From NCBI GenBank assembly GCA_012934845.2, contig WNNJ02002074.1, positions 1 to 64,000 on the forward strand: 64,000 nt of DNA. Direction: 5' to 3'. The DNA is from Pomphorhynchus laevis (Eukaryota; Acanthocephala; Palaeacanthocephala; Echinorhynchida; Pomphorhynchidae). Positions 1 to 11,154 of this stretch are shown here, piece after piece. Every line of letters starts with the position of its first letter. The stretch's first letter is position 1. Position numbers and translations under genes: made by a program. A model generated the notes under the pieces. It was not told the DNA's origin, did no database searches, and was given only the letters and a program-made list of their open reading frames with translations.

Positions 1-834
1 ATAATAATATTATGAAATAATATTATTAACATAATATTATGTATATAATTTATAAATGCGGTTATAACTGAATAAATGGTAGTTTAAATATCTGATTATC
101 TTTTTCTTAAATGATAAATACCGTTCATAACATTTCATCATAGATAGATCATTTATCAATTGGAATTCATAAATTTTCATTTTAATTTAAAATATATTCA
201 TTATTTATAATCACATAAATACGTGTGTTTTTAATTGAAACAATATTACAATTTTACTATAATATTTTTAATTAATACTTTATCTAAATTATGAATGGTT
301 GATAAATGATTTTATTAACCATCTAATTTTTTTAATTTTTATATATATTTTTTATTTTTTACGATGTCAGTTAAGAGCTATACATAAAAGCATATTATTT
401 TCGATTTCCTAACAATATTATAAAATATTTTAATTTAAAAATATATTAATTTTTAAATGCTTTAAAATCAATCTAAATTTGTCTAAATATTAAAGCTGCT
501 GGCATTTTCTCTATATTTCTATTGTGAACAAAAGCAAATCAGGCCTAATATCTGATTTGTACTTTGAATCTGTAGAAAAATCATAAAAGCCATACAAATA
601 ATGTCTTGTTTCTTTCACTATATTTGGTAAAATTATAAATTGTCTTATAAAAATTAAGACGATATAAAAACTTAGATTTAAATTAAGATGACTTTTAGTA
701 AAATGTATTTTATTAAATATGAATTATCATTAGGCACACACTTATGAATACAGGATCCTTGAATAATGCGGAATAAGTTATCACTTTCAATGCCAAATAC
801 CGATACACTTTAAAGGAAAGACTAGGGTTTAAGA
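1..834. other. AT-rich DNA without a recognisable gene
   Basis: No supported gene. The sequence is AT-rich and low in complexity. A short inverted repeat lies around 818-865, where the words GACTAGGGTTTAAGAC and GTCTTAAACCTAGTC face each other. The LINE fragment begins just after it. Confidence 0.6.
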
Positions 835-2160
835 CATAGTCTTAAACCTAGTCTTTTTAACTAGGGTTAAAAGACCTTGAGATGAAGATGAGTGAGGAGG
901 GGTTATGTACGGAGTAAAGAGGGTGTAAATGTACTTTGGAATAAATCGAGTTATGTCCTGGGGGAGACGGATTTACCGCGTCTCCTGAAGAACCATAACA
1001 TCTGCATCTTTACCGGATAGGAGGCTAAGGGAGGAAGCACTACCCAAATTCCACTGAAAAATATTTATTGAAGGCTTTGGCTACTTTGCATTGTATTACG
1101 TCAGCTGGAGTGGAATGCTTACCTCCTGGTAGGAACCAGGAGAGAGAAAGTTACCCTTCTCGCTCCAAGCCCTACCGGGAGAAGACACTTGCTCATCGGC
1201 ATCGTCTTCATCTCCCTTTGATGCTAACAACTCTAAGCAGATATCGCATTTCTTTGCCAACTTCAAGGAAACCAGCATCTGTTTTGAAGAGGATCTCTTC
1301 TTAGAACGAGGGATCTATTTGAAGAGGTAAAATGGTTGATGGAGGAGAGCGGGACTATTTAAATTTCGCTATCAGATGATTCGTTAAGTCTCGAATCTCG
1401 TCCTTATACACCTGTAATCTATCGTTAACAAGTTTGATAATATCGGTGTCTGTCATACCAGCACCGGTTGAATTGGACAAGCAAGCTGCGGCAAAGTGGT
1501 CCGGTCTGGCCGGTGCCCCACTATGCCTTAACTTGTATTCTTTGAAGCTAGGAAATATAGACCAGGCCGGGTGCTGACCACCGTAATTGGAACATAAAGG
1601 GGGAGAGCACATTTTCCCTCGTGGGCGTCAGAATAGCTGCAAACCCCACACGTACGGGACCTAGTGCAGTTCGAGGACCAGTGCCCCAAAAGATGGCACC
1701 CATTGCAATGGGGGTATGTTAAGTCGTCAGTATCTATAAGTGTAAAAGAAAGGTTGTATCATAAGAAGGGGTTACATTAGCCAGGCATTTCGCCTAATCG
1801 ACTGCGGTAGAACAGAATGCTACTGGTATAGGCTGGCCTTTCTTGACCAATATGGGGCGAACACTGTGAATTCTGTACTCAGATGTGAGCTCTTAAATCA
1901 TCATCCGTTGCGAAGGGCGGAAAATTATTAATTTTCAGAGTAGTCTGAATAGGCCTGTAGGTAGTCGATCCAAATTATTTTAGATGTATATCAAAAAATT
2001 CTAGGTTCGCTGCTGCCAGATACGGATAGCAGAAGAAAATTCAGATTTCATAGGCTGTATTTTATTTAATTGAATAGAATTTTCTTCTTATAAGCGCTTG
2101 TAAACTCATTTAAGAATATATTGAAGAGATTATTACGTTCAAATGGTTGAATAAGTCTGA
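835..2160 (-). mobile_element. LINE fragment: end of gag-like ORF1 and start of the endonuclease
   Basis: This is a decayed copy of the LINE family seen more fully at 27480-31295. Read on the minus strand, 1612-1355 encodes the last gag-type zinc-knuckle region (the pattern C-S-N-x-G-G-x-H-P-A-W-S, also present in the 30 kb copy). About 1110-835 encodes the start of an AP-type endonuclease: NIFQWN, then a VMVLQETR stretch, then PYITPPHS. The DNA between 840 and 1080 matches 29775-29990 nearly base for base. Upstream, 1612-1960 is a more decayed part of the same gag. Frames are interrupted and everything downstream of the endonuclease start is missing, so the copy is dead. The family belongs with the Jockey/I/R1-type LINEs that have zinc-knuckle ORF1 proteins; the exact clade is not resolved. 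Confidence 0.8.
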
Positions 2161-2969
2161 TTATTGCCATGTTTAACAATTTAGGCAAATGAGGGAGTTC
2201 TCCCTCCGTGCTTGAGTTCAAAAATCAGAAGAAATATCACTAACCTTGTTTTTTTTGCTGGAAAATTTGTTTCACTTGAGCTATTTAATCCTCCGACCAT
2301 ACCAATACTGCACATTTTTTAATTTCGTGTGAAAAATTTAAAATTACATACGTGTACAAATACAATGATTCAACATTATCATTGAATTTAATAATATTAT
2401 TATATTCAAGAACCGTAATAGTTTTTGAAACGAATCAGATTGAATTTATTCACGAGAATTATCTTTTATCAAAAAATGAAATATCATTGCATAATTTATA
2501 TATATTTTTTAATAAAACCCTTATTATTAATTTATATATAACATGAAAATACAAATATTCTGATCTCGAATTACCTTTTAGACATTGAATTGTCGAAACA
2601 ACGAAAAAGTAATTTCCATCCATCTTTCCTGACTGAACTATCAAATCCACCTAAACATTATGCTATTATGAAGTCATGCAAACAAAAAATATTCTTACGC
2701 TTCGCTACACATTCAGTAAAATGCTGTAAATCAGCAATTTGTCCATCCTTGTTTAAAAGTTTGATAAGAAAATTTACATCAATTGGTTTCATTTTTAATA
2801 TTAAACAGTCACTTGATAAATAATTGTTATTTCATAGTAGCTATTTCACTGCTTTCCTTTTTAAAAATGTCAATGTAACCTAAAATGTGTCACAAATTTC
2901 AAAACAGCATTAATTTTTGAAAAGGAAAATGAAAAATATCGATAACATTTTAAATTCATAGGACGTAAG
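2161..2969. other. AT-rich DNA, no gene seen
   Basis: Only short chance frames are present on both strands, with no recognisable protein signature. Confidence 0.5.
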
Positions 2970-4103
2970 ATTATGATCGTTCCAATGACCGTATTATAAT
3001 CTTTCCAATGATCTTATTATAATATCATAATAATATAATCTTTCCAATGATTGTATTATTATAATATTATAATATTATAATCTTTCCAATGACCGCATTA
3101 TAATCTTTCCAATGATTGTATTATTATGATATTATAATATTATAATCTTTCCAATGACCGTATTATAATCTTTCCAATGATCGTATTATTATAATATTAT
3201 AATATTATAATCTTTCCAATGACCGTATTATAATCTTTCCAATGATCTTATTATTATAATATTATAATATTATAATCTTTTCAATGGCCGTATTATAATC
3301 TTTCCATTGATCGTATTATTATAATATTATAATATTATTATCTTTCCAATGACCGTATTATAATCTTTCCAATGATCGTATTATTATAATATTATAATAT
3401 TATAATCTTTCCAATGACCGCATTATAATCTTTCCAATGATTGTATTATTATGATATTATAATATTATAATCTTTCCAATGACCGTATTATAATCTTTCC
3501 AATGATCGTATTATTATAATATTATAATATTATAATCTTTCCAATGACCGTATTATAATCTTTCCAATGATCTTATTATTATAATATTATAATCTTTCCA
3601 ATGGCCGTATTATAATCTTTCCATTGATCGTATTATTATAATATTATAATATTATAATCTTTCCAATGACCGTATTATAATCTTTCCATTGATCGTATTA
3701 TTATAATATTATAATCTTTCCAATGACCGTATTATAATCTTTCCATTGATCGTATTATTATAATATTATAATATTATAATCTTTCCAATGGCCGTATTAT
3801 AATCTTTCCATTGATAGTATTATTATAATATTATAATATTATAATCTTTCCAATGACCGCATTATAATCTTTCCAATGATTGTATTATTATAATATTATA
3901 ATCTTTCCAATGACCGTATTAAAATCTTTCCTATGATCGTATTATTATAATATTATAATATTATAATCTTTCCAATGATCGTATTACTATAATATTATAA
4001 TATTATTATCTTTCCAATGACCGTATTATAATCTTTCCAATGATTGTATTATTATAATATTATAATATTATAATCTTTCCAATGACCGTATTACAATCTT
4101 TTT
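2970..4103. repeat. AT-rich satellite, about 65-bp unit
   Basis: Roughly 17 tandem units. Each unit has two related halves: a short one starting TCTTTCCAATGACCGTATTA and a longer one starting TCTTTCCAATGATCG, followed by repeated ATAATATT steps. Units differ by point changes (ACCG/ATCG/ATCTT/GGCCG) and by one or two AATATT steps, so lengths vary between about 53 and 65 bp. The alternating halves show that an older ~23-bp repeat was amplified as a dimer. There is no open frame. The array resumes at 4358 after an inserted LINE tail. Confidence 0.95.
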
Positions 4104-4357
4104 AGAATAGAATTTATTTAGAGTGGCCTTTGTGGTAAATAGAACCATTTACAGGCCCACTATAAAAATTAAAAGACAAGTTTACGTCCGATGAATGTTT
4201 GAACTTGTATATAGAGTTATTGAATTGATTGCGGCTGAAAGTGTTATTTTAGTTCGTTTGCAAGAAGTATAGCAATCAAGGAAGTTTTGAAGTGTTTAAG
4301 CGACGTCAATGATTTTGTGTCTCGAGGAAGTTTGTTCCAAAGGTACAAACAAATAAT
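4104..4357 (-). mobile_element. LINE 3' tail inserted in the satellite
   Basis: This ~250-bp block is unlike the satellite on both sides. Read on the minus strand it starts LYLWNKLPRDTKSLTSLKHF and continues in frame with a K-T-S-L-I-A-I-L-L stretch. That is the usual C-terminal end of many LINE reverse transcriptase proteins (W-N-x-L-P, then a spaced F-K-x-x-L). A stop and non-coding sequence follow towards lower coordinates. It is a short, 5'-truncated copy; clade not assigned. The satellite continues directly on both sides. Confidence 0.65.
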
Positions 4358-4500
4358 ACGATCCAATGATCGTATTATTATGATATTATAATATTATAAT
4401 CTTTCCAATGACCGTATTATAATCTTTCCAATGATCGTATTATTATAATATTATAATATTATAATCTTTCCAATGACCGTATTATAATCTTTCCAATATT
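4358..4500. repeat. Continuation of the 65-bp satellite
   Basis: Two more units of the satellite found at 2970-4103, in the same orientation. The inserted LINE tail therefore split one array. Confidence 0.9.
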
Positions 4501-4940
4501 ACTGGAAAGATTTTTGGAAAGTAATAATTTTTCTAAAATAACATTATAGTTAAATTTCATTAACTGCTTTAGTGACGACTATAATGAATGATGTCATATA
4601 ATAAATTATAAAAGAATAAATTAAAATAATATTCAACAATAATAAACGATGAATTAAAATTATGAAAGATAAAATAGCATCTACACAAAACCGCTCAAAT
4701 TAATATAAATAAAGATTTTAAATAATTTTAAGTATTAAATAGAGTAAGACTTTAATGTAATAATTTTAATTTAATAATTTAAATTTTTCCTTTGATGGAT
4801 TCTTTTATTTACCTTTGATTCAATGATCTCATGACCACACTTGTGATAAAAATAAACAGGACTGCTTTGAATGCATCTTGGAAAATGCAACTTTAGAAAT
4901 TCATTACATTGAAGGTTTCATATACTTAAGAATTTCTAGC
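4501..4940. other. AT-rich DNA, no gene seen
   Basis: No coding or RNA gene signature recognised. It lies between the satellite and the SINE. Confidence 0.5.
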
Positions 4941-5215
4941 TGTACTGGATGGTTAGCCTAGTCAGTAAGGTGTAAACCCACTGATCGAAAAAACCTAGGT
5001 TCGAATCTGAAAGTGCAAATGGTGTTCAAAAGAAGCGGTACACATCATTCTGATGAGCCTGGATGTACATTGCACGGAAGTATCGGACGAAACAATATCA
5101 ATACCCTAGGCTTAAATCTTGCATGTTGTGAGTCAAGATGTATAGAGTTGGAAGTAATGAAGGAATGATACCGTAGCTGATTTCTGCTTCGAAATCACAT
5201 TGTGTGATCTAGCGA
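4941..5215 (+). mobile_element. tRNA-derived SINE-like element carrying a hammerhead-like core
   Basis: The head resembles a tRNA. An A-box-like TTAGCCTAGTCAG lies at 4953-4965 and a B-box-like GGTTCGAATCT at 4998-5008. That spacing suits an internal RNA polymerase III promoter. The anticodon arm is not tRNA-like, so this is not a tRNA gene. The body (5037-5105) holds a type I hammerhead-like fold, listed separately. The 3' border near 5215 is a guess, because no tail repeat or target duplication could be fixed. The known parallel is the SINE-like, hammerhead-bearing repeat of schistosomes. The element class here is inferred from motifs and was not matched to a named family. Confidence 0.55.
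5037..5105 (+). ncRNA. Hammerhead ribozyme-like motif, type I, slightly decayed
   Basis: In order the sequence shows: GGTA (5037-5040); the core CTGATGA (5050-5056); stem II arms GCCTGG (5057-5062) and TCGGAC (5083-5088), with one C-A mismatch and two wobble pairs; the core GAAAC (5089-5093); a minimal stem III with loop; the cleavage triplet ATC (5097-5099); and TACC (5102-5105), which closes stem I against GGTA. A short stem III is common in metazoan type I hammerheads. Two transitions from an ideal form (GCC for GTC in stem II, ATC for GTC at the cleavage site) suggest recent decay. Activity is doubtful. Confidence 0.5.
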
Positions 5216-7019
5216 ACTTTATAAAAACTTATAAAGTTTTTCATAACTTATGTTAAGTGGTCTGATTGTTTATTTATATTTCTGATTATTTGGAGATAAG
5301 TTATTTCTACACCATACTTGAAATCTCACTAAATTGAGATTTCAGGTATAAATTAAATATAACATTAATATATTATGTATACTTATCATATGAATAAATT
5401 ATATATAAATTTGTAATGTGTTTATTAAATATAAATATTCGATATAAAACTATATAAATATTATATAATGAAATATAAATATTTAATATAATATTAAACT
5501 GATGTTAATATTAATAATAAATTTGATATCAATTAATAAAAAATATTAAATAAATATACAGTTAAGATAAATTGTGTGATTTAAAAATATATGAAATGGC
5601 ACTTATATATGCTGTTGTAATTCACTTATAAATATTGTTGAATATTATACAACGTGATACAAATCTAGAATGTTTTATTTATCGTGAATTGTGTTATTCC
5701 AATACTTACATAAATCAAATGAGACAAAGTAATTAATTACGGTTTGTAGATCATAATAATTTGTAGATTTTCTCATATGTTTGTATATTAACACTTTCGA
5801 AGTTATTGAAAGTGTGGCCTTTCGCTTTAAAAGTGCTCTTTGAATTTTATTATACTTTTTATCGATGTACATTTAGTTTCAAATAAGAATTGATAAGCAT
5901 CCAATAAGATTTTTTGAAAATCAACATTTCTATTTATGAAATAAAATATGTATTTTAATAAATGAGTGATTATTAATGGAGATTAGAAAGCATAAAAACA
6001 ATTAGCTTAGAAACAATTTAATAATTAATAATTAATCAATTTAATAATTATCAGCTGAATAATTAATAATAATTTAAGTGTTTAGCTGTATACTTAAATT
6101 AAAACTAATTAAAATATCGGTATCATTTACTACAAATATCAGTTTTCTGATTATGCATAACTGTTAAAATTCAATTAATAAAAGTTTTTAATTAATTAAA
6201 AACCTAAATTTTAGAGATATTGAACATACCTTGTATATGAACACAAATGTTGATAAAATGTCCGTTATTTTGACCGTTTTTCTTATTTTTGGATCGCTAA
6301 TTATTTTTTACATCTAACTGTAGTTAGGATATTGATAAAAGTAAGTTATTAAAGTAAGATAGTAACATGATATCAGCTAGTAATGATATCGGTTTGATAC
6401 AACTGTTGCGGTGGAAACAGTAAATTGATTCTTTGTTGCATTTTTATTTTTATTATAAGGAAGCAAAACTAAAATATATAAAATATAAAATATATTTTAA
6501 ACGAACAAATCAAACTGAATCCAAAAATAACATTTTTTTATTTTAAACTACGCACAACGGTTCGAAGTTTCATCCTGTATAAATTTCAACTTATCCTAAC
6601 TGTTTTTTGTGTGATAAGTTACACTTGAAAAGAAAATTCGAAACGTTAAACACAGTTTGAAAGAATCATATCAGCTAACTGAATCTACGTATTTTATACT
6701 ATATATAAATAAAAAATAAAGGTAAGTAATTATAAATAATACATGATTGATTATGTAAGGTTTTATAAAATTTATATTTATATAACGATAAAATTTATTA
6801 AAATTTAAGTTTCACGTCAATCTCGTTAACGTTAAATCCTGCAATATTCGTATGTATTTTCAGATATCGTCAGAAAATACATTTACTTTACAGACATTAA
6901 TAAAAAATATTAAATAATTATATAAGACTTTATACAATTTATATTTATATCAAGTTAAAATTTTAAATTAAAATTTAAAATAAAAATCAAATTGTATAAA
7001 CTGACTATTTTATAAATTT
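5216..7019. other. AT-rich DNA with small hairpins, no gene seen
   Basis: Long AT-rich stretch without a supported gene. A short hairpin around 5320-5350 pairs TGAAATCTCA with TGAGATTTCA. Near 6670-6690 there is a diverged copy of the terminal word of the PLE-linked repeat (CAGCTAACTGAATCTACG). Confidence 0.5.
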
Positions 7020-8050
7020 ATACAATTAGTATTTATAAAACGATAAAATTTATAATTAAAATTTTAAATAAAAATCAATTTTGATGAATTGTCTAATAAA
7101 CAATATACTATATATTCGAATAATGAATGTAGGTCATCAGGAAGAACTGTTATTATATCAGGTATCGGGCCCTATTCTTCGATCGAACATATCAAATTAT
7201 CAAATCGTATAAACTGACTATTTTATAAATTTATACAATTAGTATTTATAAAACGTTAAAATTTATAATTAAAATTTCAAATAAAAATCAATTTTTATGA
7301 ATTAATTAATAAATAATATACTATATATTCGAATAATAAATGTAGGTCATCAGGTAGAACTGTTATTATATTAGGTATCGGGCCCTATTCTTCGATCGAA
7401 CATAGCAGCGCAGCCAAATACATGCTAATGATGTATTTCACCTGATACCTAATTTTTGTATCACTTTCAGGAATACATTGAATGATCAGTTCAATCATTG
7501 TATTCCATGCTTTAAAGTGTTATTAATCAATAATGATTTTGTTATTGTGAAGCAATTTTATTATAAAAGCAAAACAAAATATGAATAAAATAAATCAAAA
7601 TTTAGTTGTATTTCCTATAGCACTTTAGTAAATGTTGACATACTCTGTATCTTGACATTCAGATCTACGGTATCAGATTCACGTTTTTGTGAAAAAATAA
7701 AGATAAATAATTATAAATAATAATTAATAATAAATAATTATATAAGACTTTATACAATTAGTATTTATAAAACGATAAAATTTATAATTAAAATTTTAAA
7801 TAAAAATCAATTTTGATGAATTGTCTAATAAACAATATACTATATATTCGAATAATGAATGTTGGTCATCAGGTAGAACTGTTATTATATCCGGTTTCGG
7901 CCTTTATTCCTCGACCCAAATAGCAGCGCATCCAAATACATATTAATGAAGTATTTCTGATGAAATTTTATTATCAAATATCTTATTTTAATATGATATA
8001 TATTGTTTATTATCCATTCATAAAAAATTTCCGCTTAAGATTTTATTTTT
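7020..8050 (+). repeat. Three diverged copies of the PLE-linked interspersed repeat
   Basis: Copies lie at about 7020-7200, 7225-7470 and 7740-8050, all in the same orientation. They share the words GTAGGTCATCAGG, GAACTGTTATTATAT and GGGCCCTATTC (the third copy has changes). They are a subfamily of the repeat described at 13050-13490. The close spacing suggests local duplication. No protein is encoded. Confidence 0.75.
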
Positions 8051-9544
8051 TATAATATTTTGTTGGTTTATTTATTGTAAATTTAAGATTTTAATAATAT
8101 TGTGTTGATTTCTACTTATTTATTATAAGAAATAGAAAAAATTCATCAAATATTCTGGAAATTTAGCAGAAATATAATGATTCCATATCAAAAATGCAGA
8201 TTCAGAATTTCTGACAGAGGTTATATTAACGAGAAAGTAAAGTCTACAGGTCAAATATATATTTTACATTATATATTAATTATAATTATATATTATTATA
8301 TAATATAATATTGTAATATATATGTATCTTATATGATATATAATATAATAATATATATATTATAATATATTAATAATATATTATTATACAATATATTATA
8401 ATTATATATTGTTAAACGAATATGAGCAATATTATTGATACTACGAACAGTATTGACGCCATGTGTATTTTACACATTATTATTAAACCACGTAATAAAA
8501 TAACTCACTTTCCTTTTACCGTGAATTAATACAGATATTTTATAAAAACTCACATACAGCATTGATTTTTTTATTATTTTCGATTTTCAAATAGTGTATG
8601 TTTTGTAAGGATAAAAAGCGGTGTGCTATTATTTACTTGTATAAATGACTGCAATCATTTTTGCCTACTATTTGTATGTATGTCATGGAAATTAACGATT
8701 TCTTAAGAAAATCTTTGATTTTAATTTTATTTAAAAATTAACAACACGAGCTATCGCATTGGATGAAACCAAAATCCTAGTAACACATCTGCCTTCAGAA
8801 AGATATATGTTACTTCTAATTATGTTGCACGGGTTACGATTTGTTTCATGATGAGTTCTTGAAATTTAACTAATTACCTGTTCCCTAGTCACTACGGTAG
8901 ATCTGGTTAGAATTGCTCGAAAGAAACAAGTTCCAATGAATTCTATTTTCAATGCATTTATTTTATTATAATTAAATCCACATTAGTGGATTTAATTTTG
9001 CAATTTCCCTCAAAACAAAAAATATAGTTTGACATGGTTTATTTATTCATGAATCAATCTATATAGTGATATAATATGGTTCATGTAAGATGATTTATAG
9101 AACACTTAATATATATGGTTTATTTAAATGTCTTTATACCTTTAAAGTATTTAAAAACCTTTTAAGTAATTTCCAAATTTTCAAAGCTACAAACATATTT
9201 TAGTAATGCTAATTGTAAATTTTACTTTATGGTTTTTCTTACCATATCAATTTTAATTTACGACTTTTATTCACTACATTTTTTATTAATGACAATAAAT
9301 AGTATTTTTGCTATCTAGCTGACCTAATACAAACGTCATTACAACATTAATGGCAAATTGATTTTGCCCAGAATATAACAATAAAACTTTGTAATTACAT
9401 AACGCAAAATTAACTTTGAAGCAAAGCGGAAAAATATTTAAAGCGTAACTAAATGTAGAAGGCATTTAATCAAAAATATTAATAATATTATACTGTATTA
9501 CAATGTATTTATAAATTATTAAAAAGGTATTTGCCATGTATCTG
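8051..9544. other. AT-rich DNA, no gene seen
   Basis: Includes a nearly pure TA/AT block at 8255-8415. No supported gene. Confidence 0.5.
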
Positions 9545-9790
9545 AAGGAAGAATATATTTGAATATACTTGAATATATGATTCTGCCGGGATTAATGAGG
9601 GATCTTGACTTGCTTTCAAAAGTTCCCGATCCGCATATTGTTTACCTACTTTTGCGACACTGCGCCTCAGCCCCCGTATTAACCATTTAATGCGAATAAT
9701 CGATCCGTCTTCTATACACTCTGCTTTAAAACAGTTTGATAAAGCCGTAACCAACGTCTTTAACGAAGTGATAGATTCACGAAGAAAATA
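9545..9790 (-). other. Possible exon or coding remnant, unrecognised
   Basis: The minus strand has an open frame of about 80 codons with a protein-like composition, unlike its AT-rich surroundings: KTLVTALSNCFKAECIEDGS, later RGLRRSVAKVGKQYADREL, ending near LIPAESYIQ. A GTATAT that could be a weak splice donor follows IQ. I do not recognise the protein. Just upstream (9780-9835) a ~20-bp word containing TAACGAAGTGA..TAGATTCACG occurs twice, and the GC content is locally higher up to about 9950. It may be a host exon, or a relic of a transposon protein. Confidence 0.25.
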
Positions 9791-11150
9791 TTTGATAGAT
9801 TAACGAAGTGACTAGATTCACGCTCACAAGTTCAAGCAAACCTTCCATTGCGGATGCGCGGACTTGGAATGCGAAGTTGTCTAGTCCATGCTCCTGTTGC
9901 GTATGTAGTCAGCATCGCCAATGTTGCGTAACAGTGATAGCTCAGCAATCTTACCAAGAACATTAAAACAATATTATCTATTTTTGTTTATTTCAATGAG
10001 ATAATTTTATAATATTCGTGGATACTTCCAATACTTATTGGAGGTCTTCAACAATAATGAAATTTATTAAAAGTAATCTCCTCAGATACTTGAAATAGAA
10101 GTATCCATCAATGATCGGTTAATAGCAACTATGTAGTGATTGTGATCACAATTGAGAGCTAATGTTTCTCTTCTTGATAATACATTGAATTATCAACACT
10201 CTGAGACTAGTATCGTGATACTTTGAGAAGTTGATGTAGTGTCATAATCATCCGTCAAAAGGAAAAACGAACAAAAGGAAGTGCGTTCAATAGTTGTTAC
10301 ATTTTTCGCAGCTCGTGATATATAAAGCTACATTACATTTGTAAATACACAATACTGAAATTTAAATGAATTTAATTTTTAAATAAGAAAATAAAATTAA
10401 AATAAATTAAAATTCGTTGAAATATTAAATTGTAATTAATTTGGATTCACTGTAGTTCTTATAATATTTAATTATTATTACATTCAAAATAAGTTCATAT
10501 ATATTACTCTCCTTACATTATTTTAAAATCGACAGGAACTTATAAGTCGATTTCATTAATCTAAAATATAAAAATTAAAAGATCGATATTTTGATAGCTC
10601 TTGCGATCGTCATTAGAAATTTAAAATATAAAACCTTTAAAATATTTTTTCAATTTGAATTTATGTCGATGACAGCAAGAGTTATCTCAATATTGAGCTA
10701 ATAGTCATTATTAATAGAAAATATTAAAAATAAATTTCATCAGTTCGAATTCCGGGTGATGATAGTTGAAACTATCAAATATGTTATAATGACATATAAT
10801 GACATATTAGTATTAACATACTAATATGTTATTATAACATATGCAACAATCTGTTATAATAACATTAACTTCTCGGATTTTATCATTTTATAAAATATTA
10901 TTACGTTTGTTTTGTAACTAATTTATTTTTAAGAAAAAATTAGTTGTTTTATGATAAGGCTGTTATGAGATTGATGGTTTAGCAAACAAATTTTAGCGTT
11001 TATTTTATTCTTTTGTTTTTCTTACGAGAAAATATGGAAAGCGTCAAATAAGTAAGTCAACTTGACTTATTCAAGAAATCTATATGCATTTTAAATATCT
11101 GCAATATTTGGAAGCAAATAATGAATAATGAATTATATAATAAATAATAA
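9791..11150. other. Non-coding stretch with small palindromes
   Basis: No supported gene. A palindrome at about 10800-10850 (CATATTAGTATTAACATACTAATATG split over its centre) lies in a run of repeated TATAATGACATA words. Confidence 0.5.
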
Positions 11151-11154
11151 CTAA

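Noticed and set aside
1096-1304. Small frames on both strands as genes
   Set aside because: They lie inside the LINE fragment, whose minus-strand endonuclease reading explains the sequence.
2970-4500. Regular repeats that resemble a CRISPR array
   Set aside because: There are no unique spacers; both halves of each unit are repeats. No cas genes, and the context is eukaryotic.
4943-5020. A tRNA gene
   Set aside because: A- and B-box words are present, but the anticodon arm does not fold properly and the acceptor stem does not close. It fits a SINE head better.
8255-8415. TA-rich block as a replication origin
   Set aside because: Base composition alone is no evidence in such AT-rich DNA.
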